64,000 nucleotides of DNA, from positions 65,647,557 to 65,711,556 of the forward strand of contig NC_057921.1 in the NCBI RefSeq assembly GCF_018873765.1, in the 5' to 3' direction. Both the position numbers and the translations under genes were made by a program. The DNA comes from Telopea speciosissima (Eukaryota > Streptophyta > Magnoliopsida > Proteales > Proteaceae). Positions 35,111-47,400 of this stretch are shown here, one piece after another (within the stretch, counting starts at the first letter, position 1; every line of letters starts with the position of its first letter). The notes under the pieces are model-generated. The model did not search any database. It saw nothing but the letters and a program-made list of their open reading frames with translations, and was not told the DNA's origin.

Positions 35111-36194
35111 GATTTTGTAGTTTTAACAAAACAGTGGCAATCGACTATTTACAGAATGGTCATTAAACTTGAGTAAAAATTTTGGCTAAGTATGAGAGAA
35201 AACGTCCTTCTCCAGATTTGCTCTATTTTCGCGCAATGACACGAAAAACTCCATAACTTCCTTGTCTAACACCAAAAAGAGGTGAAACAAATTGAATTGT
35301 AACCATGATTCGATGAGCTACATTTATTGTGAAGAGTTTTTCTCCCAGCTATGCCATTAAGACTTTCAAAATTAGCTTCAAAGTAGATCCCACTGCGCGA
35401 TCCTATGAAATGTTAACTTTAACAGTATGAAACCTTCACCTGCTACTTCGGGCCTTCACCAAACACTTTGTAAGGACCTAATACACTTCCAAATGATGTC
35501 CCAAGCGTCTATATACCTCTGTAACCCGACCAACTAACCAAACTACCCTTGTCATTGTGTAGTTGACCGTTTGTTAATTCTAATTCTTCCAACTCACCAA
35601 ACACCATTGCCACATCATCAATATGACTAATAAGGTTGCCAATTATGACAACACCACTCCCTCCAGAATACCACAATTGATCCAGTTGACCAACAATTTT
35701 AGTCGGAAGACTTCAGTTTACCTCCAAAGAGAGGTTACACTTCTATTGTGGATCTTCCTAGAACCATGGCTGTTTCAGGTTATGGCGGTGGCCATTTTGG
35801 ATGTGGTGATGAACGAAAAGATGAGGAGAACAGATCGAAGAGAGGTTTGAGGAGGCCAGAACAGTTTGTTAAGTTGACTCCACTCCTTGCTTCAAGGGTT
35901 GAAGAAGGGAGATACTGGCAAGGTTTCTTTTATGTGACCCTAACAAAGAAGTTGAATCATCAGAGGGTGTTAATGGGGGCTCTGGTTGAATCTTTGAGAA
36001 AGATCCAATAGGTTTAAGGACTAATTATTTTAGGGACTTGCAGAGGAAGATGTTGAGATTTCCAAATGGCCTAGTCCTCACCATTTTAATGTATTTGATT
36101 ATTAAACATTTTGCTTCCTCATTTGATAAATGTAGTTCTATTAGGTTCTAGTGGATTGAATCTGGATTGCTTTTGTTTCTTACCTTTTTTGCAG
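35111..36194. other. Spacer before the ADNT1 remnant
   Basis: An open frame at 35748-36011 (starting near MAVSGYGGGHFGCGDERKDE) has codon-like composition but matches no family I know. It does not resemble the missing N-terminal half of ADNT1. Otherwise I see nothing. Confidence 0.35.
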
Positions 36195-37028
36195 AGGATG
36201 CTCAAGCGACTCCTGTTTTACGCCTTGGAGCTGGGGCAACTGCTGGAATTATTTGATCATTGTCATGTATTTGCTTGTTATACCAGCTTCTCTAAACTGT
36301 TGGCAAGTTCTTGCATGTGTTCTCTCTCTGACTGCTACAGAAACCTAGATTTCTCTGGTGATCATGGCATCTTCTTCAGCTGTTTGTATATAAATGAAAA
36401 AGCAAAATGAGAGGGATCATATAGATGAGATTTTCTTATACTACACCTTCCTCCAGAAGAACAAGTAATTTAAAAATATAGCATACCTAAAATTGAATCT
36501 TACCATTGTTTCTCCTCTGATTTTCTAAATCGCTTCCCTTTGCAAAATCCAAGCAGGAACTTTATACACTCACTAGCTTATACTGTTTCTTGCTTTTTGC
36601 AGATTCCGTATGTGGGTCTCAACTTTTCTGTTTATGAATCCCTGAAGGAATGGTTGGTCAAAACTAGACCATTTTTGGCCTAGTTGATGCTTCTGAGTTG
36701 AGCGTGACAACAAAGCTTGCTTGTGGAGCTGCTGCAGGAACTGTTGGCCAGACAGTTGCTTATTACCCACTTGATGTTATTCGCCGAAGAATGCAGATGG
36801 GGGAGCTGGAAGGATGCTGCTTCGATTGTCACCGGTGATGGGAAGCCAATCGAATATTCGGGCATGGTAGATGCATTCCAAAAGACAGTTCGGAACGAGG
36901 GCTTTGGAGCATTGTATAAGGGCTTGGTCCCCAATTCAGTGAAGGTTGTTCCAACCATTGCAATTGCGTTTGTGACATACGAGATGGTGAAGGATGTTCT
37001 TGGAGTTGAGATGAGAATATCAGACTGA
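36195..37028 (+). pseudogene. ADNT1: Broken copy of mitochondrial adenine nucleotide transporter ADNT1
   Basis: ADNT1 (Arabidopsis At4g01100) is an inner-mitochondrial-membrane carrier that exchanges AMP/ADP/ATP. Three pieces are recognisable: EDAQATPVLRLGAGATAGII at 36195-36254, immediately followed by a stop; IPYVGLNFSVYESLKEWLV from the exon acceptor at 36602, soon followed by stops; and the third carrier repeat (TTKLACGAAAGTVGQTVAYY, PLDVIRRRMQM, then after a one-base frame change SWKDAASIVTGDG, GALYKGLVPNSVKVVP and the exact family end DVLGVEMRISD, stop 37026-37028). The first 130 or so residues and the second repeat's core are missing, so no working carrier can be made. The C-terminal third is little changed, so inactivation is not ancient. 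It lies directly before the CIP1-like array. Confidence 0.85.
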
Positions 37029-38479
37029 AGCAAGGACTCTTAGGGATATCTGTTGAACAGTCACGCTATTTTTGTAGGGGAAGGAAAGAGAGATGGTGAA
37101 TGGCTGTTAGGTGAAATTCTTTCCACAAAGAATGTGGGTAGTGATGGACCTCATTTAGAGAATGTTGATAATCAAGAAAAGTTCACAAAGACAATGCCCC
37201 CATGAAATGGACTATTACCTCTGCGGAGTAAATTTGAAAAGTGGAAATGGAGCTGTTTCTCAAAAGCATGAATCCCATCCAATAATGTATAATAGAGAGA
37301 GCTACCACAATTTTGAAGGAATGCATTAAAAGAACAAAGTAAGAAATGGAGGCAAGTTGATATACAGCAAAGAGACAACCAATCTCCAGAGCGGGCTACC
37401 TTTCTTGGATCCTTTTTATCCGTTCAGTGATCATTCATAGAAGGGCATGAGTTGCGTTACAACCAGAACAAGTCTAGGTTTTTTACTGGGAAATCAGAGT
37501 TTGTCTGCTTCAGTTACGTACAAGGCAGAAGCTCATTATGACTAGGGCTGTATATCTACTCTATGGTTGCATATCTAAAGCCCGACTGTCCAAGTCTCTG
37601 TTATTTGTAAAGAAGAACAGGAATTCAGGATCTAGAAATGTTATTATTTAATTAAGCCTTTTTCTTTTGCACCCAAAAAACCAAAAAAAACAGAAGTTCC
37701 ATGGAATGATGGGTTGAAGGTTAAGCTAGGTTTGAGCAAAACCATTTGATTCTTTTTATCTTTTTCTGGTCAGATCTAGTATCGATCATACATGGACGGC
37801 AATTGGAGTCGGCAGCTCTCCTAGAGTTCCCTCATCTTGGATCCCTGTCATGATTTGAGGTATTAGTATCGTATCACCTTTTGCTAGTGACCGATCCCGA
37901 TACCATATCGGTGACATGGTACGCCGTACGGACAAGGAGTAAAACAATCAAAAAAAAATTTTTAAAAGAGAAATCAAGGGTAAATTTGTCCGAGGCCAAT
38001 CCATGCCACTACCATATCGGAATCATATCGATTTTGCACGGCAACCGATACCTAATCCAATACCATGCACTAAAACCATGATCCCTAGGGAAGAGGATCA
38101 AGTTGGACCTTTCTAACAATTTGATGCACTATCTCCATTCAACCCTTTGAGCAAAATGAGGCAAAAGGAAGGAAAATCACTTCTGTAAATAGAACCCTGA
38201 TCAATAAATGGAACGAATTAGTTTTCGACTCTCAGATTGGACAGTAAGAGTCGAAGAAGGGCAATCACTTCTGCTGGGGGAGGGGAGGGGGAGGTAGGAA
38301 GTTTTTCTTGAACTATGCATCGACTGAAAGGAAAGCTAAATTTGCTATTCATTTCTCATTTAGCTAATTTCTGAGTACTCAAATCAATTGACAAATCCAT
38401 CTGCCATACATGGGAAAAATTGAAAAAAATTGTGACAGACTGATTGGACTACATCCATTACAAGGAAGATATGAAAAAC

Positions 38480-41086
38480 TCAAGTCCTCCTCTGATTGCT
38501 TACTCTTGTCCAAATGAATAATTCCTTCAGATAATCAATTTGATCAAGGTGGTATTTGATCGTAATGCACAACTGCCTTATCACTTCTTTCTTCTCTTCC
38601 TCCTTGCTGAGCACCTCATCTTCTTTCTCTTTGAGTCTGTTCTCCAATTCTCTTGCCTTCTTCTTAAGTTCAGCTACACTTCTCAACAGTTTCTCCTTCA
38701 CTTTCTTGTTCTCATCCTGTAACATTGCAATCTCTCCCTGAAGCTCTTCTTGAATTCTCTGCAACGTTTCGATGGTTTGACGCTCCTTCTCTTGCAGATC
38801 ATTGACCTGTGCCTTTAAAGCCCTAATTTGAGCTGACCCTTCATTCTTGTTATCCTCAAGTTTCTTCAGTAGACTAGAAAGCTCACCTCCTCGCACTGAT
38901 AATATTCTCTCCAAAACCAAGATCTTATTTTGAAACCTTGTTCTCGTGAGCTGAAGTGCCTGGTTTTCTTCCCTCAACTCCTGTGCTTCATGACTCTTAA
39001 TTTTGATCTTCTCTTCCAGTTCACCTTTCTGTGCCAATAAAGAGTTCACCTCCGGTCGTAAGTTAGTCACCTGAACTGCCAGATTATCCTTCTCAAGGGA
39101 CAGGTTTTCAATCTTCTCATGCAACGAATCTAGTTCCTTATGGATAGCAGAGACTTCACCTTCCTTTTTCTGGGTTTGTAAAGAGGCCAGCTCGGATTCT
39201 AAAGCAGTTGCATCTGCCTCTAAACCCTTTACTCGAGCTGATGCTTCATTTTCAAACTGGCATACCATTTTGAGAGAAGAAAGTTCAGATTCACTCTCAT
39301 TGGACCTCTTTATCAACCGTTGAACTTTCTCTGTGAGTTCCTGTATTAGTCTTCGATTCTGTTCCATGGTATTTGAAATTTTTAAAATTGTTGGAACAAC
39401 TGCAGTGTTCACCTCCTGAGAACCCATTCCCTGAGTTAAATCAGCAGCTCTCTCATTGGCAAATTCCAGTCTTTGCTTCAGATCAGAAACGTCCCCTTTC
39501 AGAGCTTCCAGTTCTTGTTTTAGTGCTCCATTCTCAACCCACAATGTTGAATTCTCATCTTTCAACTGATCACCTCTGACTTGCAGGTCTTCAGAGAATT
39601 TCTTCCCCTCATCAATACTACTCAAAGCTTTGTGCATATCTGCTCTTAAAGCTTCTTTCTCTCTGTATGCATCTTCCAATCTCTGCTTCAGGTCAGAAAC
39701 TACTTGGTCATTTGCAGCTTCAAGTTTTTGTTTAGTGCTTTCATCCCACTTTTGAAGCTCATTTCTATGTTTTCTGTTTTCACTTGCTTTCTCCTTGAAA
39801 GAATGATCTGAATCGGAAACTGAGCTGGAACTAGGTGATAAGTGGCCATCTTTTTCATCTTGGTCATGAGATATCTCCTTTAACTCAGCAATAAGATGAT
39901 CATACTGTTCATTGAGTGATTGGCACTGTTCTTTGAAATCCTTGAAGGCGTCAAAAAGTTCTGACTCTCTGTTCGAGTTCCCTATGGAATTGTCCTCTTC
40001 TCCTCCATCTTGGATAAGCTTCAACAACTTCTTCAATTTATTCTCCATTTCTGCAATAGACAGGATGCTTCTTAAGCCATTACTTGAGTATCATGAACAA
40101 CTTAAGTTCTAAAAGAACAGATTAAATGTCCCATTCTCAAACTAATAAATAACATGTCATTAACAAATTGTGGGCAAAGAATCAAAGTGGAAATTCAAGG
40201 TTTGAAAAAAGAAAGGATAAACTGCGCAACTTGGACACAAGCAAGTAATGTATACAATTAAAATAGCAGTTATCCAAGAGAACAAACTGAAGAGATTCAA
40301 TCAGGTGACGCATCCTAAAGAAATTACTAAGGTTGAAATAATAAGAGCCATAGCATTTAGAAAAGAAGTAACAAAAAAAAAAGAGAGTACTTCTGCCATG
40401 CACTCAGATAATGTTAGTTGAGTAGTGAAATGTCTGTTTTGGGAGTGCTGGCACCATGTCCATTACAAGGGCATGATGGTCATCCACAGCTGGTGTTCAA
40501 GTTCTATAATGTGTCCCTCTTCAACACAGGCATAGACCAACTGCACAGCTGGAATCCCAACCATACATAACCACCAGATTATTTGAAGAGAGTGTTAGTA
40601 TTGTTCTTTTCTGTTCTTACAGGCTCATACCACCGAGGAAATGTTGAAATGATAATAACAAGATAAATTAACAGCAGAATGAGCATTATAAATTGGAAAA
40701 CAATTAATGGTCACTAAAACCATAGGATTTACAAAAAACTAGACCAAAACAGTGACTGAAAAACAATAAAACTAAAACCTTAACATATATGGCAAATAAG
40801 AAAATTAACCTACGACCGGACCTTGGTCGTCAAAAATAATTTTTTGTAGGCTGACAAAATATTCTAAAATTGCTTTACCTGACTTCCTAATTCCATTCTA
40901 TGTTGTCTTCTTTGAAGGAAAACTATGAATTTCTTCAATGACATTTGAAAGATTAAGAACATTGTCTAGAAGATCTGGAGCAAGAAAATCACCTTTTTTT
41001 GTCTGTATAAGCTGTTCAGTTTTTTCAGGAGCAACATGAGTCCCAAAAGTGGATTTTAGTGAATCCCTCCAGTGATCTTTCGCCAT
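38480..41086 (-). CDS. CIP1/myosin-heavy-chain-like coiled-coil protein, copy A (short)
   Basis: Two coding exons, 41086-40993 and 40050-38480, join in phase (codon split G|AA) to give 554 aa. The N-terminus MAKDHWRDSLKSTFGTHVAP, then TKKEMENKLKKLLKLIQDGG, matches the start of COP1-interactive protein 1 and its short relatives (NAB-like actin-binding region). A Ser-rich linker (SPSSSSVSDSDHS) and a long heptad-repeat coiled coil follow. The end VIRQLCITIKYHLDQIDYL is the CIP1 signature (compare EAIRQLCVWIDHHRSRCEYL). Family members associate with cytoskeleton or membranes; Arabidopsis CIP1 binds COP1 and acts in ABA signalling. Compared with copies B and C it lacks about 145 internal residues before RQTIETLQ and about 20 more after LDSLH, both without frame loss. 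The frame is open, so it may be functional. Confidence 0.85.
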
Positions 41087-41174
41087 CCTTGGTACTTCAA
41101 CTTTACCAGCAAATTGTTTATAATATACTTATAGGACAAGACCGTCTCCGTGACAAACTCAGAAGGACAAAGAT
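41087..41174 (-). other. Second leader segment of CIP1-like copy A
   Basis: A TTTGTTCCAG acceptor ends at 41175, so exon 1 probably begins at 41174 and carries 88 non-coding bases before the ATG at 41086. The same acceptor and leader are present in copies B and C. Confidence 0.5.
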
Positions 41175-42109
41175 CTGGAACAAAGAAATCAAATATTTGT
41201 CATGATTTAAACATGCTAAATATGACTCTGTACAAGAACTAGAAGGACTAGATTATTGCTCAATATATTTGAAGTCTGCCTGCACATGATTAATCAAATT
41301 TGCATGTATGAATGAGTATAGCAAGATTGGTATTACTGATAACTTAATCAGACAATTGAAATTGAAACTATAATTGAAAGATTTTCAACCTACTTATCTC
41401 AATGCTAATCAAGATAAGGAACTAATAATTTCTCCAAAACAAAAAAGGATTTATTGAAGAAAAAAACTATGTATTCCTAGTCTTCATATTAGGATGTAGC
41501 TAATTTCCTACATACAACAAGATCTTTAAAAAACATCCACAAGTCTCAGGAGAAAACACGAGGTATAGTTCGACACTGAGAAGAAGAGGGGGATGCGCGA
41601 GAGAGAGAAAGAGAAAAGAAGAATAAAAGAGAGGTATAGTTCGACACTGAGATTCAAATTTTGTTCATATGAAATTCATCGAGAGGACCTGTGCATCAAG
41701 AAAATTTTAAAGGGACAGAAACAGACGGATTCATGAAACCGTAAATTTTCTTTCCGAGCGGCCGAAAGAGACTTTTGTTCAGCCACGAACAAAATATGAA
41801 CAACTGTGAATTTTAATCAGCAAAACTAATTCATTCTCACGACATAATCGACCCCTGACTTTAGAAAACTATTGAAATAAATAGCAATTGAATCAAGAAT
41901 CAAAGAAATGCAACTGACGAGATTGAAATTTCAGAATAAATTTTCTTGCAAAAGCTTCACCTAGCCTACCCAAGATTCCCAGAGACAGGGAAGTCAAATA
42001 AACCAAAAAACTGAGCGGGGTGGGGAGGTTACCTTCCAGCAACTTTCATTCAAGAATTTCGACTAGTTTATCCGAAAAGAAAGAAGAATCAACCAGAATC
42101 CAATAGTAC

Positions 42110-42390
42110 CTGCGAGTTTGAGACCGGAGTCTTGGATATCGCCGCCGAAAAACGATCGGGATCTTCTTGAAAATTCGAAGACGAGTGGGAAGGAGGGGGA
42201 CCTTGTGATGTAAAATCAAGAAGAATGATTACTATCAGTGACAGTACTAGCTTCCGTCTTTCCGAAGAAGGGAAGGAGGAGCCATGACCAAATGCTACAG
42301 ATCAACTAGGGAGTGGAGACTGGAGAGTGGCCAGCCAGCAGTGGAGAAAAATATTAAAGCCCAACAAACCAAATTCTATTCTCCTTTCAT
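42110..42390 (-). other. First leader exon of CIP1-like copy A, with short upstream ORF
   Basis: A GC-richer segment ends at CTCGCAG with donor GTACTA (42109 downward) and starts about 30 bases below the TATA box. It contains an upstream ORF, 42285-42247, encoding MAPPSLLRKDGS and a stop. Equivalent leaders occur in copies B and C. Exon limits are inferred from conservation and splice signals. Confidence 0.5.
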
Positions 42391-42419
42391 GGGATAGGGG
42401 TTAGGGGCTCTCTTCTCTC

Positions 42420-42454
42420 TTTATAAAGGAAGGAGAACAGGTGAGATGACATCA
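42420..42454 (-). promoter_or_regulatory. Core promoter of CIP1-like copy A
   Basis: On the minus strand CTTTATAAA (42420-42428) is a good TATA box. About 20 bases upstream is TGATGTCA (42447-42454), a bZIP-like octamer kept in all three copies. Confidence 0.5.
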
Positions 42455-42581
42455 CGGCTGAATTCGTTTTCTTTTCCCGCGCTCTATATCGATAAACTAA
42501 AGGTTAGAGATTGGCCACATCAGGAATTCATAAGAACGCTAACCTCGTGTGGCTTCTGCACCAACACGGGGTCAATGAGAG

Positions 42582-42788
42582 TCATGGATTGAGGTGTCAA
42601 TATTGGATCAATCTGATCGTATCGGTATCTTGCCGAGGCTGATACTGATCTTGGATGGTGTATCGGTATTGAATCAAGGGTAAAATCGTTAAAAAATAAA
42701 AGTTTTTAATGAAAAGTAAGAATAAAATTGATCGATCTAAGCCGATCAGACCGATCCAGATCAGTATTCCAATATTTCAATCCTTGAT
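42582..42788. mobile_element. Inverted-repeat element upstream of copy A
   Basis: The ends TCATGGATTGAGGTGTCAAT and (reverse strand) TCAAGGATTGAAATATTGGA are imperfect inverted repeats, and the inside is rich in CCGATCCAGATC/GATCGTATCGG words. The same element is at 49318-49535 and 55479-55707, in the same place relative to each gene, so it was present before the duplication. No coding capacity. Confidence 0.55.
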
Positions 42789-42984
42789 GGGAGTGAACAC
42801 AAAGGCATTGGTTGTTGGAATTTTCAATTTCAGTGGGGGTTGAACAGTCTTTTTGCACACTCCTGTGTCTGAGCGTAGGAACCATGCGAACGTTCTTGTA
42901 CTTCAGTTTTAGTCGTATCAATTGGAATATTCCCAATCTTACATTTAACGCTACACTTGTTCTACATGAATATAAACTCACTAC

Positions 42985-43106
42985 AGGGTGTGGGGAGAAC
43001 CATAATGTATGCAGCTTTACCATTACTTTCGGAGAAAGACTGTTTCCAGACTCAAACCCGTGACCACTTGGTCACAATGGAACAACCTTCACCATTGCAC
43101 CAAGGC
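42985..43106 (-). mobile_element. 3'-truncated Au-type SINE
   Basis: Read on the minus strand it has the SINE head with a GGTCACGGGTTTGAGTCTGG-like box, the AACAGTCTTTCTCCGAAAG segment and GCTGCATACATTATGG, then stops before the CCTCGTGCA tail. It is present in unit A only. Confidence 0.7.
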
Positions 43107-44443
43107 AAAACCATATATTTTACACTATAATCAAATGGGCTCACTAGGATCTGATCTAAATGTTCATAGCGATAATCCTAGTTGCCACATCCTTCGTGTC
43201 ACATGGCAAAACCCTATATTTTGTGTTGTATGCATGGAGTTCTAGAATGCTTCTCTAGCCATCTTCCTCCACATCTTTAATATTTCGTTGGTTTGTTGTC
43301 TCATTTACTTCTTTCAGTCTTGCCAATGCCATTAAGCTTCAAACAGCTGCTGCAAGTAGCTTTAGTTTCTTGGAGGCTTTTTATGTTACTAGGACCAGTA
43401 AGCAAAACCAGGTCTTTAACATTCAAAGACCCAGCTCTCCCCTCACCCCACCTCCCCCCCCCCCCCCCCAAAAAAAAAAAAAAAACTGAAGGTCGTCCAA
43501 TGAGATTGATCAGGCTCCACCTATTTCTTGTTTCCTGGGTGATTTCCATCATCCCAAAAAATAAGGTAACCAAATAAAACTTTTGGTGTTGTTAAAAGCT
43601 CAGCATGTGGATTAAGCTTACAAATCCGACTGCAGTGTCGTGATGCTGAAAGCCATCTTCACATCAACAATGGTTCAAGTGCAGAAATTTATTAAGTTTG
43701 AATCAAATTATGGTTTCACACCTTAGACAACAAAGAGTAGAAAGCTTTAGCAAAAACTTTGCTGTTTTGTTCGCCACTGTCATCAAAACAATAAAGAACA
43801 ACATCGATGCCACCATTGCCAGATATCAATCTGCATTTTTCAACTTGCAGAAAGAAACAATGGAAAGGGTAGCCAGATATAAGATTCATCTTGCAGAAAA
43901 AGTAATAAAATAACACAATTTATAAGGAATGCATTAAAAGCACTAGTATCTAAGGCCCCTCACTATGACCCTTCATCAGGATGTATAAATGTTATTATAA
44001 AAGCTTTTTCTTTTGCACCCTCCTTGGGATGATGGGTCGATTCTTCCCCCAAGGTATGGAAGATTAAATGCTTCTAAACTGCAAAGAGATATGTTCACAG
44101 AGCCTCTTCACCATCTATTTGGAAGATCTGAAAAACCAATTGATTCATTTTTTTTTTTGGGTGGGGGGGAGGGGGGGGGGGGAGAGGTTAAAGTTCATTC
44201 AACTACTCTATTCTTTTTTCTTTTCTTTTTCCCTCCTGTTGGGGGAGGGGGGGGGGAGGAAATTTTTCTTGAACCTTACATAGACTGAAAGGAAAGCTAA
44301 ATTTTCTATTCATTTCTCATTTAGCTAATTTCTGATTACTCAATGCAATTGACAAATCCATCTGCCATACATGGGAAAAAATGAAAAAATTGGAGATGAC
44401 AGACTGATCCATAAAGAACAACCACAAGGAAGATATGAAAAAC

Positions 44444-47400
44444 TCAAGTCCTCCTCTGGTTGCTTACTCTTGTCCAAATGAATAATTCCTTCAGATAATC
44501 AATTTGATCAAGGTGGTATTTGATCGTAATGCACAACTGCCTTATCACTTCTTTCTTCTCTTCCTCCTTGCTGAGCACCTCATCTTCTTTCTCTTTGAGT
44601 CTGTTCTCCAATTCTCTTCCCTTCTTCTTAAGTCCAGCCACACTTTTCAACAGTTTCTCATTCACTTTCTTGTTCTCATCCTGTAACCTTGCAATCTCTC
44701 CCTGATGCTTTTCTTGAATTCTCTGCAACGTTTCGATAGTTTGACACTCCTTCTCTATGGTTGCAACTGCCTTGTCTAATTCTGTGGACTGAAGCCTTTC
44801 CTGAAGATCTTTATGAATCTCCTCCATTTTACTCAACACTGTTTTCAATGAAGTAATCACTTTTCTTCCAATTTCTACTTCTTTCTTCAGCTTCCCAGCC
44901 ATCCCTTGCGACACATTAATCATCTCATCTCTATAATCAATGTTTCTTAGCTTTTCGTGAAGATCTTCAATCATTTTTTGCACCACCTCGCGATTCTCCA
45001 GTGATTCCTGATACAGATCCTCAAATTGTTTATACTCTGTATTTAACTTCTTGATTCTATCCTCCTGCTCTTTCAGGAATTTCAGCTGATCAGAAGAAAC
45101 CTTCCAAGTTAACTCAATGTTCATATTCTCCACCTGAGTCTGTCTTTCTGCAATCTGTAAATCCAATTGGCTTTTCTGGGAGTGTAAGGAGTCCAACTCC
45201 ACTCGCAGATCTTTTACCTGTACCAATAAAGTCATAATTTCAGCTGACCCTTCATTCTTGTTATCCTCAAGTTTCTTCAGGAGAATAGAAAGCTCATCTG
45301 CTCTCTCTGATAATATCCTCTTCAAATCCAAAATCTGATCTTGAAACTTTGTTCTCATGAGCTGCAGCGCCTGGTTTTCTTCCCTCAACTCCTGTGCTTC
45401 ATGACTCTTAACTTTGATCTGCTCTTCCAGTTCACCTTTCTGTGCCAATAAAGAGTTCACCTCCGGTCGTAGGTCAGTCACCTGAACTGCCAGATGATCC
45501 TTCTCAAGGTACAGGTTTTCAATCTTCTCATATTCAGAACTTTCTTGGTTTTTTTTCTCAATTTGCAAATCTAATTGGTTTTCCTTAGTGTGCAACGAAT
45601 CTAGTTCCTTATGGAGAGCAGAGACTTCACCTTCCTTTTTCTGGGTTTGTAAAGAGGCCAGCTCGGATAGTAAAGCAGTTAAATCTGCCCCTAAACCCTT
45701 TACTCGAGCTGATGCTTCATTTTCAAACTCGTGTAGTTCAGCTTCACTCTCATTGGACCTCTCGGTCACCCGTTTAACTTTTTCTGTGAGTTCCCGTATT
45801 ATTCTCTGTTCCTGTTCCATGGTATTTGAAATTTCTACATTTTTTGAAACCAGTGCCATGTTCTCCTCCTGAGCAGAACCCAGTCCCTGAGTTAAATCAG
45901 CAGCTCTCTCATTGGAAAATTCCAGTCTTTGCTTCAGATCAGAAACGACCCCTTTCAGAGCTTCTAGTTCTTGTTTTAGAGCTCCATTCTCAACCCACAA
46001 TGTTGAATTCTCATCTTTCAACTGATCACCTCTAACTTGCAGCTCTTCAGAGAATTTCTTCCCCTCATCAATACTACTCAAAGCTTTGTGCATATCTGCT
46101 CTTAAAGCTTCATTCTCTCTGTATGAATCTTCCAATCTCTGCTTCAGGTTAGCAACTGCTTGGTCATTTGTAGCTTCAAGTTTTTGTTGGGTGCTTTCAT
46201 CCCACTTTTGAAGCTCATTTCTAAGTTTTCTGTTTTCACTGGCTTTCTCCTTGGAAGAATGATCCGAATCGGAAACTGAGCTGGAACTAGGTGATAAGTC
46301 ACCATCTTTTTCATCTTGGTTGTGAGATTTCTCCTTAAACATAACAGTAAGATGATCATACTGTTCATTGAGTGATCGGTACTGTTCTTTGAAATCCTTG
46401 AAGGCATCAAAAAGTTCCGACTCTCTGTTCGAGCTCCCTATGGAATTGTCCTCTTCTCCTCCATCTTGGATAAGCTTCAACAACTTCTTCACTTTATTCT
46501 CCATTTCTGCAATAGACAGGATGCTTCTTAATCCATTACTTGATTATCATGAACAACTTAAGTTCTAAAAGAACAGATTAAATGTCCCATTCTCAAACTA
46601 ATAAATAGCATGCCATTAGCAAATTGTGGGCAAAGAATCAATGTGGAAATTCAAGGTTTAAAAAAAGAAGGATAAACTGCATACCTTGGACACCAATTAA
46701 AATAGCAGTTATCCAAGAGAACAAACTGAAGAGATTAACTCAGGTGACGCATTCAAAAGAAATTACTAAGAATGAAATAATAAGAGCCATAACATTCAGA
46801 GAAGAACAAACAACAAATGAAAGAGAGTACTTCTGCCATGCACTCAGATAATATTAGTTGAGTAGTGACATGCTTGTTTTGGGAGTGCTGGCACCATTCC
46901 CATTATAAGGGCATGGATAACTGCACAGCTGGAATCCCAACCATACATTACCACCAGATTATGTGAAGAGCACAGTATTAGTATTGTTCTTTTCTGTTCT
47001 TACAGGCTCATACCATTGAGGAAATGTTGAAATGATAATAACAAGATAAAATAACAGCAGAATGAGCAGTATAAATTGGAAATCAATTCATGACACTAAA
47101 ACCATAGGATTTACTAAAAACTAGACCTAAAGAGTGTCTGGAAAACAATAAAACTAAAACCTTAACATATATGGCAAATAAGAAAATTAACCTACAACCG
47201 GACCTTGGTCGTCAAAAATAATTTTTTGTAGGCTGACAAAATATTCTAAAATTGCTTTACCTGACTTCCTAATTCCATTCTATGTTGTCTTCATTGGAGG
47301 AAAACTATGAAATTCTTCAATGACATTTGAAAGATTAAGGCCATTGTCTAGAAGATCTGGAGCAGGAAAATCACCATTTTTTGTCTCTATAAGCTGTTCA

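Noticed and set aside
38540-40112. Plus-strand open frames opposite the CIP1-like genes
   Set aside because: They recur in all three copies only because they mirror the Glu/Lys/Leu-rich coiled-coil exons; their composition (Ser/Phe/Leu) is that of antisense shadows.
44150-44262. G-rich runs near 44150-44262 (and 50400, 43450, 2583) as G-quadruplex regulators
   Set aside because: They are impure homopolymer tracts in intergenic DNA, partly copied with the array; run lengths may also be sequencing-limited, so no function is claimed.
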